This document shows positions 48,219-56,707 of a DNA stretch of 64,000 nt, one piece after another. The position numbers were made by a program, and so were the translations under genes. Below the pieces are notes generated by a model, which was not told the DNA's origin, searched no databases, and saw only the letters and a list, made by a program, of their open reading frames with translations. Each line of letters begins with the position of its first letter. Position 1 is the stretch's first letter. Source of the stretch: Nocardioides sp. AX2bis (GTDB taxonomy: Bacteria; Actinomycetota; Actinomycetes; Propionibacteriales; Nocardioidaceae); assembly GCF_902506435.1 (NCBI RefSeq), contig NZ_LR733215.1:3589078-3653077 (forward strand), read 5' to 3'.

Positions 48219-48665
48219 GTGACGCGCTACGGGGTCGACCTACGTACCGGCGAGATGTTCGAGACTCAGCGACGAACGCTGCTGGAGAGCGACATCGCGT
48301 GGTTCGCGGAGTGGAGCTGGGACACGAATCCGGTGCACACCGACGCGGTGTCGGCCGCTGCCGGGCGGTACGGATCCCCGATCGCGCACGGCATGCTGGG
48401 GCTCTCGGTGACCATGGGCCTCATCTCGCGTCTGGGGGTCTTCGAGGGCAGCTCGGTGGCGATGCTGGGTGTGGAGGACTGGCGCTTCCTGCGTCCGCTC
48501 CGTGCCGGGGACACGGTGTGGGTCGAGCTGGAGATCGTGTCGGTCCGCCAGGCCTCCGACGCCTCGACCACGGTCGTCGACCGCAGGGCCTCGCTGCTGA
48601 CCGCTGACGGCGTGGCGCAGCAGGGTCGGCTGCCGCTACTGATGTCGACGCACCCGCCGTCCTAG
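48219..48665 (+). CDS. MaoC-like hotdog dehydratase
   Basis: 148 residues. Hydratase-2 motif region WSWDTNPVHTDAVSA (D, N and H in place), then SPIAHGMLGLSV and LRAGDTVWVELEIVSV. Expected to hydrate enoyl-CoA or a related acyl thioester. GTG start behind GAAAGAAG. It follows the alpha/beta hydrolase by 46 bases in the same direction and suggests an acyl-CoA-linked pathway together with the TesB-like thioesterase. Confidence 0.85.
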   Translation: MTRYGVDLRTGEMFETQRRTLLESDIAWFAEWSWDTNPVHTDAVSAAAGRYGSPIAHGMLGLSVTMGLISRLGVFEGSSVAMLGVEDWRFLRPLRAGDTVWVELEIVSVRQASDASTTVVDRRASLLTADGVAQQGRLPLLMSTHPPS

Positions 48666-48725
48666 CCGAGCCGAGCCAGGTCCCCAGGCCCGGGGAGCCC
48701 GGGAGCGAGGTGCTGTGCCACGTCG

Positions 48726-50210
48726 TCAGCCGGTGATCTTGATGTTGACCTGCTTGGTCTGGGTGAAGCCGGCGATCATCCCCTCCAGGGACACCTCGCG
48801 TCCGATGCCGCTCTGCTTGTACCCGCCGTAGGACTGGCCCACGACCTGCCCGCCGCCCTGGTTGACCTGCACCCAGCCCGCCTCGAGGCGGTGGGCGGTG
48901 GAGATGGCCAGGTTGACGTCGTTGCTCCAGACGTAGGCCGCGAGGCCGTAGGCGGAGTCGTTGGCCATCGCGACGACGTCGTCGACATCGGTCCAGGGGA
49001 TGGCCACGACGACGGGGCCGAAGATCTCCTCGCGGGCGAGGCGGAAGGAGTTGTCGCCGCCCGAGAACAGGGTGGGCAGGTGGAAGTAACCCTCGCTGAG
49101 CGGGCCCTCGGCCGGGGGCAGCCCTCCGGCTTCGAGGTGGAGGGCCGGGTTGGCCAGGCCGTCCTCGATGTAGCCGCGGACCGAGGTGAACTGCTTGTCG
49201 TTGATGATCGCGCCGATGTCGGTCTGCTCCTCGGAGGGGTCGCCGACGACCTGGTCCCGAAGTCGCTGGCTCAGTCGGGCGACGACCTCGTCGTGAACCT
49301 CGCGGTGCAGGAAGAGCCGTGAGCCGGCCGTGCAGCTCTGTCCCTGCCGGTGCACCCGTGAGGAGATGAGCAGGCCCTCGATGAGCTCGTCGGTGACCTG
49401 TCCGGGGAAGACGATGGAGGGGTTCTTGCCGCCGAGCTCGAGGGAGACGTGGCGCAGCTTCTCGCCGGCGATGCGGCCGATGCCGCGCCCGACGGGGGTG
49501 GAGCCGGTGAAGCTGATCTTGTCGATGTCGGGGTGCTCGACCAGGGCCGCGCCCGCGGTGGCACCCTCTCCGGTGATGACGTTGAGGACTCCGGCCGGCA
49601 GCGCGGTGGCCAGGATCTCGGCCAGGAGCAGGATCGACAGCGGCGCGTCCTCGGCCGCTTTCAGGACCATGGTGTTGCCGGCCGCGAGCGCGGCGGGGAC
49701 CTTGAAGCCGGCGATCATGAGCGGTGAATTCCACGGCAGGATGGCGCCCACGACGCCGAGCGGCTCGTGTCGGGTGTACTGCAGCTGCCCGGCACCGGCG
49801 GGCAGGGTGGTTCCCTTGACCTCGCCGGCGACCCCGCCGAAGTAGCGGAACAGGTCCACGAGGGTGGCCACCTCGGGTCGGGCCTGGGTGCGCAACGCGT
49901 TGCCGGTGTCGAGCGCGGTCACCCGGGCGAGCTCGTCGGCTCGTTCCTCGATGGCGTCGGCGGCCTTCAGCAGCGCCAGCTGGCGGGCCTTGAAGTGCTG
50001 GTCGCGCCAGGCCGGGAAGGCGCGACGGGCGACGAGGACCGCGCGGTCGACGTCGGCGGCCTCGGCCTGCGGCACGCGGGCGATGACCTCGCCACGCCGG
50101 GCCGGGTTGAGGATGTCTCGCCTCTGCCCGGCGAGGGAGTCCACCCACTCGCCACCCACGTGCATCAGTCGTGTGGGGACCTGGTGGTCGTGGGTCGCGT
50201 TCTGGGTCAT
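48726..50210 (-). CDS. NAD(P)+-dependent aldehyde dehydrogenase
   Basis: 494 residues, full-length ALDH. WNSPLMIAGFKVPAALAAGN for substrate/cofactor entrance, ISFTGSTPVGRGI for cofactor, LELGGKNPSIVF with the general base Glu (about 256), GQSCTAGSRLFLH with the catalytic Cys (about 290), and EEIFGPVVVAIPW. Oxidises an aldehyde to an acid. ATG behind GGAGCCCGCC. The next gene on the same strand, an MHS transporter, is 113 bases upstream, so one operon is likely; the LysR gene divergent from it is the candidate regulator. Confidence 0.93.
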   Translation of the reverse strand: MTQNATHDHQVPTRLMHVGGEWVDSLAGQRRDILNPARRGEVIARVPQAEAADVDRAVLVARRAFPAWRDQHFKARQLALLKAADAIEERADELARVTALDTGNALRTQARPEVATLVDLFRYFGGVAGEVKGTTLPAGAGQLQYTRHEPLGVVGAILPWNSPLMIAGFKVPAALAAGNTMVLKAAEDAPLSILLLAEILATALPAGVLNVITGEGATAGAALVEHPDIDKISFTGSTPVGRGIGRIAGEKLRHVSLELGGKNPSIVFPGQVTDELIEGLLISSRVHRQGQSCTAGSRLFLHREVHDEVVARLSQRLRDQVVGDPSEEQTDIGAIINDKQFTSVRGYIEDGLANPALHLEAGGLPPAEGPLSEGYFHLPTLFSGGDNSFRLAREEIFGPVVVAIPWTDVDDVVAMANDSAYGLAAYVWSNDVNLAISTAHRLEAGWVQVNQGGGQVVGQSYGGYKQSGIGREVSLEGMIAGFTQTKQVNIKITG

Positions 50211-50323
50211 GGCGGGCTCCCTGTGGGGGTGGGTGATGCGGGCAGTTCCGGGGTGGTGGGCCCGGGCAGTGATGAGGGCGTCGGCCCGACCGGGAGGTCC
50301 CGGACGGGCCGACGTCGGGGTGG

Positions 50324-51688
50324 TCAGTCCGCGAGGACCACCGGGCGGGTGGTGCGGTTCTGGTTCATCGCGGCGGCGGCGTCGAGGTCGTCGTACTCGA
50401 TGCCGCGGGTCTCCTTGGCAGCGATCAGCGCGATGGTGCTGATAACGAACACGATCAGCAGGTACACCGTGATGGGGGTGGAGCTGTCGTAGCGGGCCAA
50501 GAGGCTGGTGCCGATGATCGGGGCCAGCGCACCGGCGAAGATCGACGTCACCTGCGCGGAGACCGAGATGCCGGTGTAGCGCACCCGGGTGGGGAACATC
50601 TCGGAGAAGAACGCCGCCTGGGGTCCGTACATGCACGCCTGGGCGACCAGTCCGAGCATCAGGATGCCCAGGATGGCGGCGGTCTCGTTGGAGTCGAAGA
50701 CCCGGAACGCCGCGATGGCCCAGACGGCGGCGAGTCCGATCCCCACCGCGGTGACCGGCTTGCGCCCGAAGCGGTCCGACATGTGTCCGCAGAAGGGGAC
50801 TGCGAACAGGTGCAACAGGTGGGCCAGCAGCATCAGCTGCAGGATGGCCACGGTGTCGGCACCGACGATGACCTTGAGGTAGGTGATCGAGAACGACACC
50901 ACGACGTAGTAGGTGGTGTTCTCACCCAGGCGCATCCCCATCGCGGTGAGCAGCTCGCGCTTGTTGTGGCGCAGGACCTCCTTGAGCGGGGCGTGCTCGC
51001 TGGGCGCGGCCTCGGCCTGGGCCAGTGCCTCCTTGAACACCGGTGCGTCCTCGATCTGGCTTCGGATGTAGTAGCCGAGGAACACCAGCACGCCGGACAG
51101 CAGGAACGCGATGCGCCAGCCCCAGCTCTGGAACGAGGCCTCGGACATCAGGAAGGCCAGGATGCCGATGACGCCGGTGGCCAGGATGTTGCCGGCCGGG
51201 ACGGCGGCCTGGGGGAAGCTGGCCCAGAGTCCGCGGCGGGCCGACCCGCCGTGCTCGCTGACCAGCAGCACTGCGCCGCCCCACTCGCCGCCGAGCGCCA
51301 GGCCCTGGATGAATCGAAGCGTGACCAGCAGCACCGGTGCGAGCGCGCCGACCTGGTTGTAGGTCGGCAGGAGCCCGATGGCGACGGTCGAGATGCCGAT
51401 CATGAGCAGGCACACCTGCAGCAGCTTCTTGCGGCCCATGGTGTCGCCGAAGTGACCGAAGACGATGCCGCCGATGGGGCGGGCCACGAAGCCGACGGCG
51501 TAGGTGCCCATCGCGGCGATGATGCCGATGAGCTGAGAGCCGGCCTCGGGGAAGAACACCTCGCCGAAGACCAGGGTGGCGGCGATGCCGTAGATGAAGA
51601 AGTCGTAGAACTCCACGACGGTTCCGGCCGAGGCCGCGGCGATGATGCGGGCCGAAGGACGCTTGTCCTTGTCGGTGCGGGTGCTCAT
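50324..51688 (-). CDS. MHS-type MFS transporter (metabolite:H+ symporter)
   Basis: 454 residues. First segment SAGTVVEFYDFFIYGIAATL with the MHS signature (G-T-x-x-E-(W/F)-Y-D-F), GHFGDTMGRKKLLQ motif A, RFIQGLALGGEWGGAVLLVS family motif, and SDRFGRKPV in the second half. Twelve helices. Likely imports a carboxylate or betaine-like substrate. ATG at 51688 faces the LysR gene across a 221-base promoter region containing TGTGCA palindromes. Confidence 0.9.
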   Translation of the reverse strand: MSTRTDKDKRPSARIIAAASAGTVVEFYDFFIYGIAATLVFGEVFFPEAGSQLIGIIAAMGTYAVGFVARPIGGIVFGHFGDTMGRKKLLQVCLLMIGISTVAIGLLPTYNQVGALAPVLLVTLRFIQGLALGGEWGGAVLLVSEHGGSARRGLWASFPQAAVPAGNILATGVIGILAFLMSEASFQSWGWRIAFLLSGVLVFLGYYIRSQIEDAPVFKEALAQAEAAPSEHAPLKEVLRHNKRELLTAMGMRLGENTTYYVVVSFSITYLKVIVGADTVAILQLMLLAHLLHLFAVPFCGHMSDRFGRKPVTAVGIGLAAVWAIAAFRVFDSNETAAILGILMLGLVAQACMYGPQAAFFSEMFPTRVRYTGISVSAQVTSIFAGALAPIIGTSLLARYDSSTPITVYLLIVFVISTIALIAAKETRGIEYDDLDAAAAMNQNRTTRPVVLAD

Positions 51689-51848
51689 CGCCCGACCACG
51701 ACTCGGGTGTGACTCTGCCGCGTGAGGCAGGTCGGCCTGTGTGCCATGAGTGCTCCGATCAGGTGGTGCCCCGCCGGGACGCGAGACTGTGACGCACACC
51801 CTGCGACGCCCGTCACACCGCAGACAAGCAACGCATCCCCACGCGGGA

Positions 51849-51864
51849 TGTGCAAAAGTGCACA
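51849..51864. promoter_or_regulatory. Putative LysR operator TGTGCA-N4-TGCACA
   Basis: Perfect 6-bp inverted repeat with AAAG between the arms, in the divergent MHS/LysR promoter region, 46 bases before the LysR ATG. LysR proteins bind such T-rich/A-rich dyads; similar half-sites recur upstream of the dehydrogenase gene at 52882-52962. Confidence 0.5.
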
Positions 51865-51909
51865 GACGACCGGGTCTGATGGCGGACCCGGTGAGACGGA
51901 GGAGCTCGC

Positions 51910-52842
51910 ATGGAGGACCACGGAGTCGGCGACAAGCTGATCAACAAGCTGCGGGCCGACGACCTTCGCTACCTGGTCGCGGTGGCCAACACAGGCCGGC
52001 TCGTCGCGGCCGCGGGACAGCTCGGCGTCGACCACAGCACCGTGTCTCGCCGGGTTCGGGCGCTGGAGAAGACGCTGGGCGCCCGCCTGCTGGAGAAGGG
52101 CTCCGACGGGTTCGAGCTGACCGAGCTCGGCCGGACCATCGCCGAGCGCGCCGCACCGATCGAGGCGGCACTGCAGGGCGTGGCGAGAGCTGCCCGGGGT
52201 GCAACCGAGGACGAGGTCTCGGGCCACTTCCGACTCATGGCCCCGGACGGGTTCGCCGCTGCGTTTGTCGCCCCTGCACTGGTCAAGCTGCGAGAGCGCC
52301 ACCCTGGACTGATCGTGGAGCTGCTCTCAGCCACCCGACAGCTCGGGCTGCACCAGGCCGGATTCGACCTCGCCATCGCCATCGGCATGCCGGCCACGAC
52401 CCGACTCCTGACCGAGCGCCTATGCGACTACCGACTCGCGCTGTACGCCAGCCCGCAGTACCTGCAGACCCACGGCCACCCGAGCAGCGCCGAGGACCTG
52501 CGTGAGCACTCGATCATCTTCTACGTCGAGTCCATGCTGCAGGTCGGCGACCTCGACATCGACCAGTACGTCCCCGGCGCCGACACCCGACTGACCTCGA
52601 CCAACATCTTTGCCCAGCTCGAGGCCACGGTCCACGGCGGAGGGATCGGACTGTTGCCCCGCTTCATGGCCCAACGCACCCCCGACCTGGTCGAGCTCGT
52701 CGAGACCGGGGTCGATGTCCACCTGCCGATCTCGCTGTCCGTGCGCCGCGACGGCGCCGGCAGGCCATCGGTGCAGGAGGTCCGCCGCGCCCTGCACGAC
52801 GAGGTGGCAGTCCGCCGCGACGAGCTCCTGGGTCGCGACTGA
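51910..52842 (+). CDS. LysR family transcriptional regulator
   Basis: 310 residues. Winged helix-turn-helix LRYLVAVANTGRLVAAAGQL then VDHSTVSRRVRALEKTLGAR, followed by the two-lobed co-inducer domain (MAPDGFAAAFVAPALVKLRE, FDLAIAIGMP and GGGIGLLPRFMAQ). Likely controls the divergent MHS-aldehyde dehydrogenase operon and the downstream dehydrogenase, activating in response to a pathway metabolite. Confidence 0.93.
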   Translation: MEDHGVGDKLINKLRADDLRYLVAVANTGRLVAAAGQLGVDHSTVSRRVRALEKTLGARLLEKGSDGFELTELGRTIAERAAPIEAALQGVARAARGATEDEVSGHFRLMAPDGFAAAFVAPALVKLRERHPGLIVELLSATRQLGLHQAGFDLAIAIGMPATTRLLTERLCDYRLALYASPQYLQTHGHPSSAEDLREHSIIFYVESMLQVGDLDIDQYVPGADTRLTSTNIFAQLEATVHGGGIGLLPRFMAQRTPDLVELVETGVDVHLPISLSVRRDGAGRPSVQEVRRALHDEVAVRRDELLGRD

Positions 52843-52881
52843 GCGGGCGATGCCGCGCACCACTTCGATCGACCGTGCAGA

Positions 52882-52962
52882 TGTGCACACCGTCGGTGTC
52901 ACGATGAGGCTTTTCTGCATCACCCTGGGTCTCGCACGATGTGTGGCGTCGGTTACACACAT
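52882..52962. promoter_or_regulatory. Candidate operator region for the dehydrogenase gene
   Basis: Contains TGTGCACA (52882-52889, perfect 8-bp palindrome) and ATGTGTG-N10-CACACAT (52939-52962, 7-bp arms). The second dyad lies 35 bases before the ATG at 52997. Both resemble the TGTGCA site at 51849 and may bind the same LysR protein. Confidence 0.45.
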
Positions 52963-52996
52963 AGGGCCGCACCGCGGTCCGGCAGAAGGAGTCAGC

Positions 52997-53899
52997 ATGA
53001 GCAAGGTTGCATGGATCGGTCTGGGGCACATGGGTGTCCCGATGTCGGCGAACCTCGTGAACGCCGGTCACACCGTTCTCGGTGTCGACATCGTCGAGCC
53101 CGCCCGTGAGAGGGCCCGCGCCGTGGGCGTGCAGGTCGTCGAGACCGTTGCCGAGGCGGTCCGCGACGCCGAGGTGGTGTTCACGATGCTGCAGAACGGC
53201 GACATCGTCACCGACGTCCTCACCGGTGCCGACGGGGCGTTCGCCCACATGCCGAAGGGCTCGGTGGCAGTCGACTGCTCCACGACCGGCATCGACACCG
53301 CGATCGCCGTCAACGCCGAGGCCACCGCGCAGGGCGTCTCCTTTGTCGACGCGCCGGTCTCCGGTGGCGTCCAGGGTGCCGAGGACGGCAGCCTGACCCT
53401 GATGCTCGGTGGCGAGTTCGACGCCGTCGCGATCGCCGAGCCGCTGCTGAAGTCGGTCGGTTCCTACATCGTCCACGTCGGCCCCAGCGGCGACGGGCAG
53501 AAGATGAAGGTCGTCAACAACGCCATGCTCGGCGTCGGCATGGCCACGGCCTCCGAGACCAGTGTCCTGGCCCAGCGGCTGGGTCTGGACCCCGAGGTCT
53601 TCTACAACATCGTGCTGCGCTCCTCCGGTGACAGCTGGGCCTTCCGCACCTGGTTCCCGATGCCGGGTGTCGTGGCGACCTCGCCCAGCTCGCACGGTTA
53701 CGAGCCCGGGTTCATGATCGACCTGCTCAAGAAGGACCTCCACCTGGCCACCGCCCTGGCCGAGGAGTCCGGTGTCCGCCTGGACGTGGCCGCCTCTGCG
53801 GAGAAGCTGTTCGCCGAGGCCTCCGCCTCGGGCCGCGGTGAGCAGGACTGCACCGCGCTCGCGCTCGAGCTCGGCCTCGAGGTCGACCCTCCGAGCTGA
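52997..53899 (+). CDS. NAD(P)-dependent beta-hydroxyacid dehydrogenase (3-hydroxyisobutyrate type)
   Basis: 300 residues. Rossmann start SKVAWIGLGHMGVPMSANLV, DAPVSGGVQGAEDGSLTLML substrate motif, and GDGQKMKVVNNAM with the catalytic Lys. Oxidises a beta-hydroxyacid to its semialdehyde or keto form, which would suit the aldehyde dehydrogenase nearby. AAGGAG ribosome site 7 bases before the ATG. Same direction as LysR and followed by a hairpin terminator. Confidence 0.92.
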   Translation: MSKVAWIGLGHMGVPMSANLVNAGHTVLGVDIVEPARERARAVGVQVVETVAEAVRDAEVVFTMLQNGDIVTDVLTGADGAFAHMPKGSVAVDCSTTGIDTAIAVNAEATAQGVSFVDAPVSGGVQGAEDGSLTLMLGGEFDAVAIAEPLLKSVGSYIVHVGPSGDGQKMKVVNNAMLGVGMATASETSVLAQRLGLDPEVFYNIVLRSSGDSWAFRTWFPMPGVVATSPSSHGYEPGFMIDLLKKDLHLATALAEESGVRLDVAASAEKLFAEASASGRGEQDCTALALELGLEVDPPS

Positions 53900-53956
53900 C
53901 CGTGCGCGTGGCGAACCCCGCGGACCCAACCCGACGCCACTTGCCCTGAACCCGAG

Positions 53957-53980
53957 ACCCTGGGCCCTGAACCCCAGGGT
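53957..53980 (+). terminator. Stem-loop after the dehydrogenase gene
   Basis: ACCCTGGG-N8-CCCAGGGT: perfect 8-bp stem, 58 bases past the stop codon and 39 bases before the next start. No T-run. Likely terminator or attenuating hairpin between the two plus-strand genes. Confidence 0.55.
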
Positions 53981-54018
53981 GCCGCAGCTGCGACCACCGA
54001 GAGAACGGCAGAGAACAG

Positions 54019-55239
54019 ATGGTGAATCCCCCCAGCCAGCAGGATCCCTCGGCTGCCGCAGGACCCAAAGAGATTGGGGGGTTCGTCGAGAGCGGCTTCG
54101 AGGCGGTCCGTGAGGCGTTCGCCGCAGCTGCCCCTCGTCCAGGCGGCGCGGCGTTCGCCGCCTACGTCGACGGCCGTATGGTCGCGGACCTGTGGCTCGG
54201 TGATGCCTCACCGGGCCGCCCGTGGTCCCACGACACGACAGCCGTCATGATGTCGGCGGTCAAGGGCGTCACCGCCCTGGCGGCCCACATCTGCGTCGAC
54301 CGGGGCCTGCTGGACCTTGACGCACCCGTGGCGACCTACTGGCCAGAGTTCGGCACCTCTGGCAAGGAGGGCATGCTGGTTCGTCACGTCCTGTCCCACA
54401 CCGCAGGCATCACCACGGTCCCGGGCTACCTGGACCTCCTTCACGTCGATGGCACGGGCTGGGACGAGGACGAGGAGATCCTGCGCCGGCTGGCAGCCGC
54501 CGAACCGCAGTGGGTGCCGGGCACCCGGGGCACCTACCACGCGTTCACCTACGGCTGGCTGTTGGGCGAGGTGATCCGACGCGCCACCGGCCGCTCGGTC
54601 CAGGACGTCATCCGCGACGACATCTGCAGACCCCTCGGCATCGACATCCGCCTGGGCTCCCCTGCCGGTGACCCGTACGCAGACCGGAGGGCCCGGGTCA
54701 TCACGCCGCCTCGGGCCACGAAAGATGAGCCCGAGCGGTACGCCTTCGAGCAGGCCCTCACCTCCGCGACGGAGCCCCTAGGCCAAACCGTCTTCGGCAC
54801 GGGGACCACGAACCCGATCTATGAGTTCAACACCTTCATGAACGAGGGGCCAGGCATCCAGGTGCCGCTCTCCGGGACCAGCGGCATCAGCACCGCGCGC
54901 GACCTGGCCCGGATGTACCAGGCCCTTGCCCTAGGTGGGGAACTCGACGGCACCCGCCTGCTGTCGGAGGAAGCAGTCACCCGAGCCTCCGCGACCGAGT
55001 TCGAGGGAACCGACGAGCTGTGGGGGATCCCCCATCGCATGGCCCTGGGATTCATCCTGTCCGGGCACATGCACAACCATTACGGAAGAGACGGCTCCGG
55101 ATTCGGACACCCCGGCCAGGGGGGCCAGTACGCCTGGGCAGACCCCACCCACAAGGTCTCCTTCGCCTACGTGCGCAACTACATCGTCCTAGGTGACGAC
55201 CTCGGCCCGATGAACGCCCTCTACGAGGCTCTCGACTGA
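54019..55239 (+). CDS. Serine hydrolase / class C beta-lactamase-like esterase
   Basis: 406 residues. Beta-lactamase/EstB family: S79-A-V-K82 nucleophile motif in VMMSAVKGVTALAAH, second-motif Tyr in TYHAFTYGWLLGEVIRRATG, and HPGQGGQYAWADP in place of the KTG box. Such enzymes are esterases or amidases rather than true lactamases; no signal peptide, so cytoplasmic. ATG behind GAGAACGGCAGAGAAC. Probably supplies the acid or alcohol used by the dehydrogenase (inference). Confidence 0.88.
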   Translation: MVNPPSQQDPSAAAGPKEIGGFVESGFEAVREAFAAAAPRPGGAAFAAYVDGRMVADLWLGDASPGRPWSHDTTAVMMSAVKGVTALAAHICVDRGLLDLDAPVATYWPEFGTSGKEGMLVRHVLSHTAGITTVPGYLDLLHVDGTGWDEDEEILRRLAAAEPQWVPGTRGTYHAFTYGWLLGEVIRRATGRSVQDVIRDDICRPLGIDIRLGSPAGDPYADRRARVITPPRATKDEPERYAFEQALTSATEPLGQTVFGTGTTNPIYEFNTFMNEGPGIQVPLSGTSGISTARDLARMYQALALGGELDGTRLLSEEAVTRASATEFEGTDELWGIPHRMALGFILSGHMHNHYGRDGSGFGHPGQGGQYAWADPTHKVSFAYVRNYIVLGDDLGPMNALYEALD

Positions 55240-55514
55240 TCCGGCCGCACGGTGCCAGCCCGTCCGGTGGCGGCGGGGGCCGGCAGCTCGGTCCCGCACC
55301 AGGGATGCGCACGCCACACCCGCTTGGTGGTCCTGCCCAGCAGCTGCGCCGTCAGACCTCGTGTCGACGCCGACCGCAGCACCGCCTCGCCAACTTCACA
55401 TCGGGCCACCTCACGGTCGTTCACGAGATCGACCTGTCACCTAGGCGCTCGAGTCCGGGCTCGAGACCGACAACTTCCGCTGACTGACTCAACTCACAGA
55501 GCTAGGACATCATC

Positions 55515-55808
55515 GTGGCGCTCTTCGCACTCATCTACCACTACTCCGAGGATGCCGACCTCGTCGCGGCACACCGCCCCGAACATCGCGCCTACCTGGC
55601 GGACCTGTTCGACAGGGAGGTGTTGCTCGTTGCTGGTCCGTTGGGCGAACCCGGGCCGCCGCGCGGGCTGCTCGTGCTCGACGTCGAGAGCGAGGCTGAC
55701 GTACGAGCAATCGCCCACGCCGATCCCTTCACCACTCGAGGAGTCATCCTCGAGCACAGCATCGGCGCGTGGGCCCTTTCCTTCGGCGCAAACCGTCTGC
55801 CCACCTGA
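55515..55808 (+). CDS. YciI-like protein
   Basis: 97 residues. ALFALIYHYSEDADLVAAHR with the His of the family, then AGPLGEPGPPRGLLVLDV and AIAHADPFTTRGV-like strand, all in YciI order (ferredoxin-like fold). YciI-type proteins are small enzymes or accessory dehydrochlorinase-like proteins in aromatic or chlorinated compound pathways. GTG start. It is 275 bases behind the serine hydrolase; that gap holds no convincing gene. Confidence 0.85.
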   Translation: MALFALIYHYSEDADLVAAHRPEHRAYLADLFDREVLLVAGPLGEPGPPRGLLVLDVESEADVRAIAHADPFTTRGVILEHSIGAWALSFGANRLPT

Positions 55809-56176
55809 TCCAGCAGGATCGCGCTAGCTCGGGTCCGTGACGACCGCTGCGGCAACCACCAGAGGGCCGCACCGGCCGCAAGCTGGTGTCGCGAGGTGCA
55901 CGTGAGCCTCCGAGATGGTCCGGGCCAGACCGACGCCGGTTCGCCCGGAGCAGCCGCCACCGTGTCGGCCGCACTCATGGGCCACGACGAGCTCACCGCG
56001 CCCGACCTCGAATCATCGAGGGTCCACGGGGCCGGATCTTGGGTTGGGGTTGGTGAGTGCAGACGACGGCCCCTGGCGGCCGGCCACTGGCGCGTGGCGC
56101 TTGAAGGTGCGCGTCCGGGTAACGAGCGGGGACCGAAGCCGGTTCCGTGTGCCCCCGGAATGAGTCCCTGTCGGGG
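55809..56176. other. 368-base gap without recognisable gene
   Basis: Lies between the YciI-like gene and the converging flavin reductase. Short open frames exist on both strands, but none has protein-like composition or a ribosome site. No clear hairpin terminator was seen. Confidence 0.5.
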
Positions 56177-56707
56177 TCAGTCCGCAGTGAGCCTGCGATA
56201 CCTGCTCCGGTAGTAGACGAGCGGGTCGTGGTCGTCCGCGGCCACAGGGCTGATCCCTGTGATGCGCCCTACGACAATGACGTGGTCACCTGCTTCGTGC
56301 TCGGCGACGATCTCGCAGTCGATCCAGGCGAGGCTGCCCTCGAGGGACGGGTTGTCCGCCGCCGTGGGTAACCACCTGATGCCTGCCCACCTGTCGACTC
56401 CACTGCGGCCGAACTGGTCCGCGATGGCTTGCTGGGCCCCGGAGAGCACGTTGACCGTGAACGAACCGGTCCGGCGGATGCGTGGGTACGACGCAGAGGT
56501 CCGTTGGACGGTGATCGAGACCAGTGGCGGTTCGAGGGAGACGCTGTGGAACGACTGGCAGGTGAAGCCGACGGGGCCCTCGTCGTCGAGCCCTGTGACC
56601 ACGGTGAGGCCGGAGGCATAACGACCGAGGACGTCGCGCAGCGCGGTCCTGCTGAGGCTCGGCGGCGGTGGCTGCTGGGGCGCAACGGTGCAGGTCACCG
56701 CCGTCAC
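56177..56707 (-). CDS. Flavin reductase (NAD(P)H:FMN oxidoreductase component)
   Basis: 176 residues. Flavin-reductase-like split-barrel: LRDVLGRYASGLTVVTGLDD, GFTCQSFHSVSLEPPLVSIT, SGAQQAIADQFG, and GDHVIVVGRITGI near the end. Supplies reduced flavin to the partner monooxygenase. GTG overlaps the stop of the LLM monooxygenase by 4 bases, so the two components are made together. Confidence 0.9.
   Translation of the reverse strand: MTAVTCTVAPQQPPPPSLSRTALRDVLGRYASGLTVVTGLDDEGPVGFTCQSFHSVSLEPPLVSITVQRTSASYPRIRRTGSFTVNVLSGAQQAIADQFGRSGVDRWAGIRWLPTAADNPSLEGSLAWIDCEIVAEHEAGDHVIVVGRITGISPVAADDHDPLVYYRSRYRRLTAD

Noticed and set aside
55221..55424. Minus-strand frame of 67 codons between the serine hydrolase and YciI genes
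   Set aside because: It overlaps the hydrolase 3' end, has no ribosome site, and no recognisable family; may be a gene remnant but cannot be supported.
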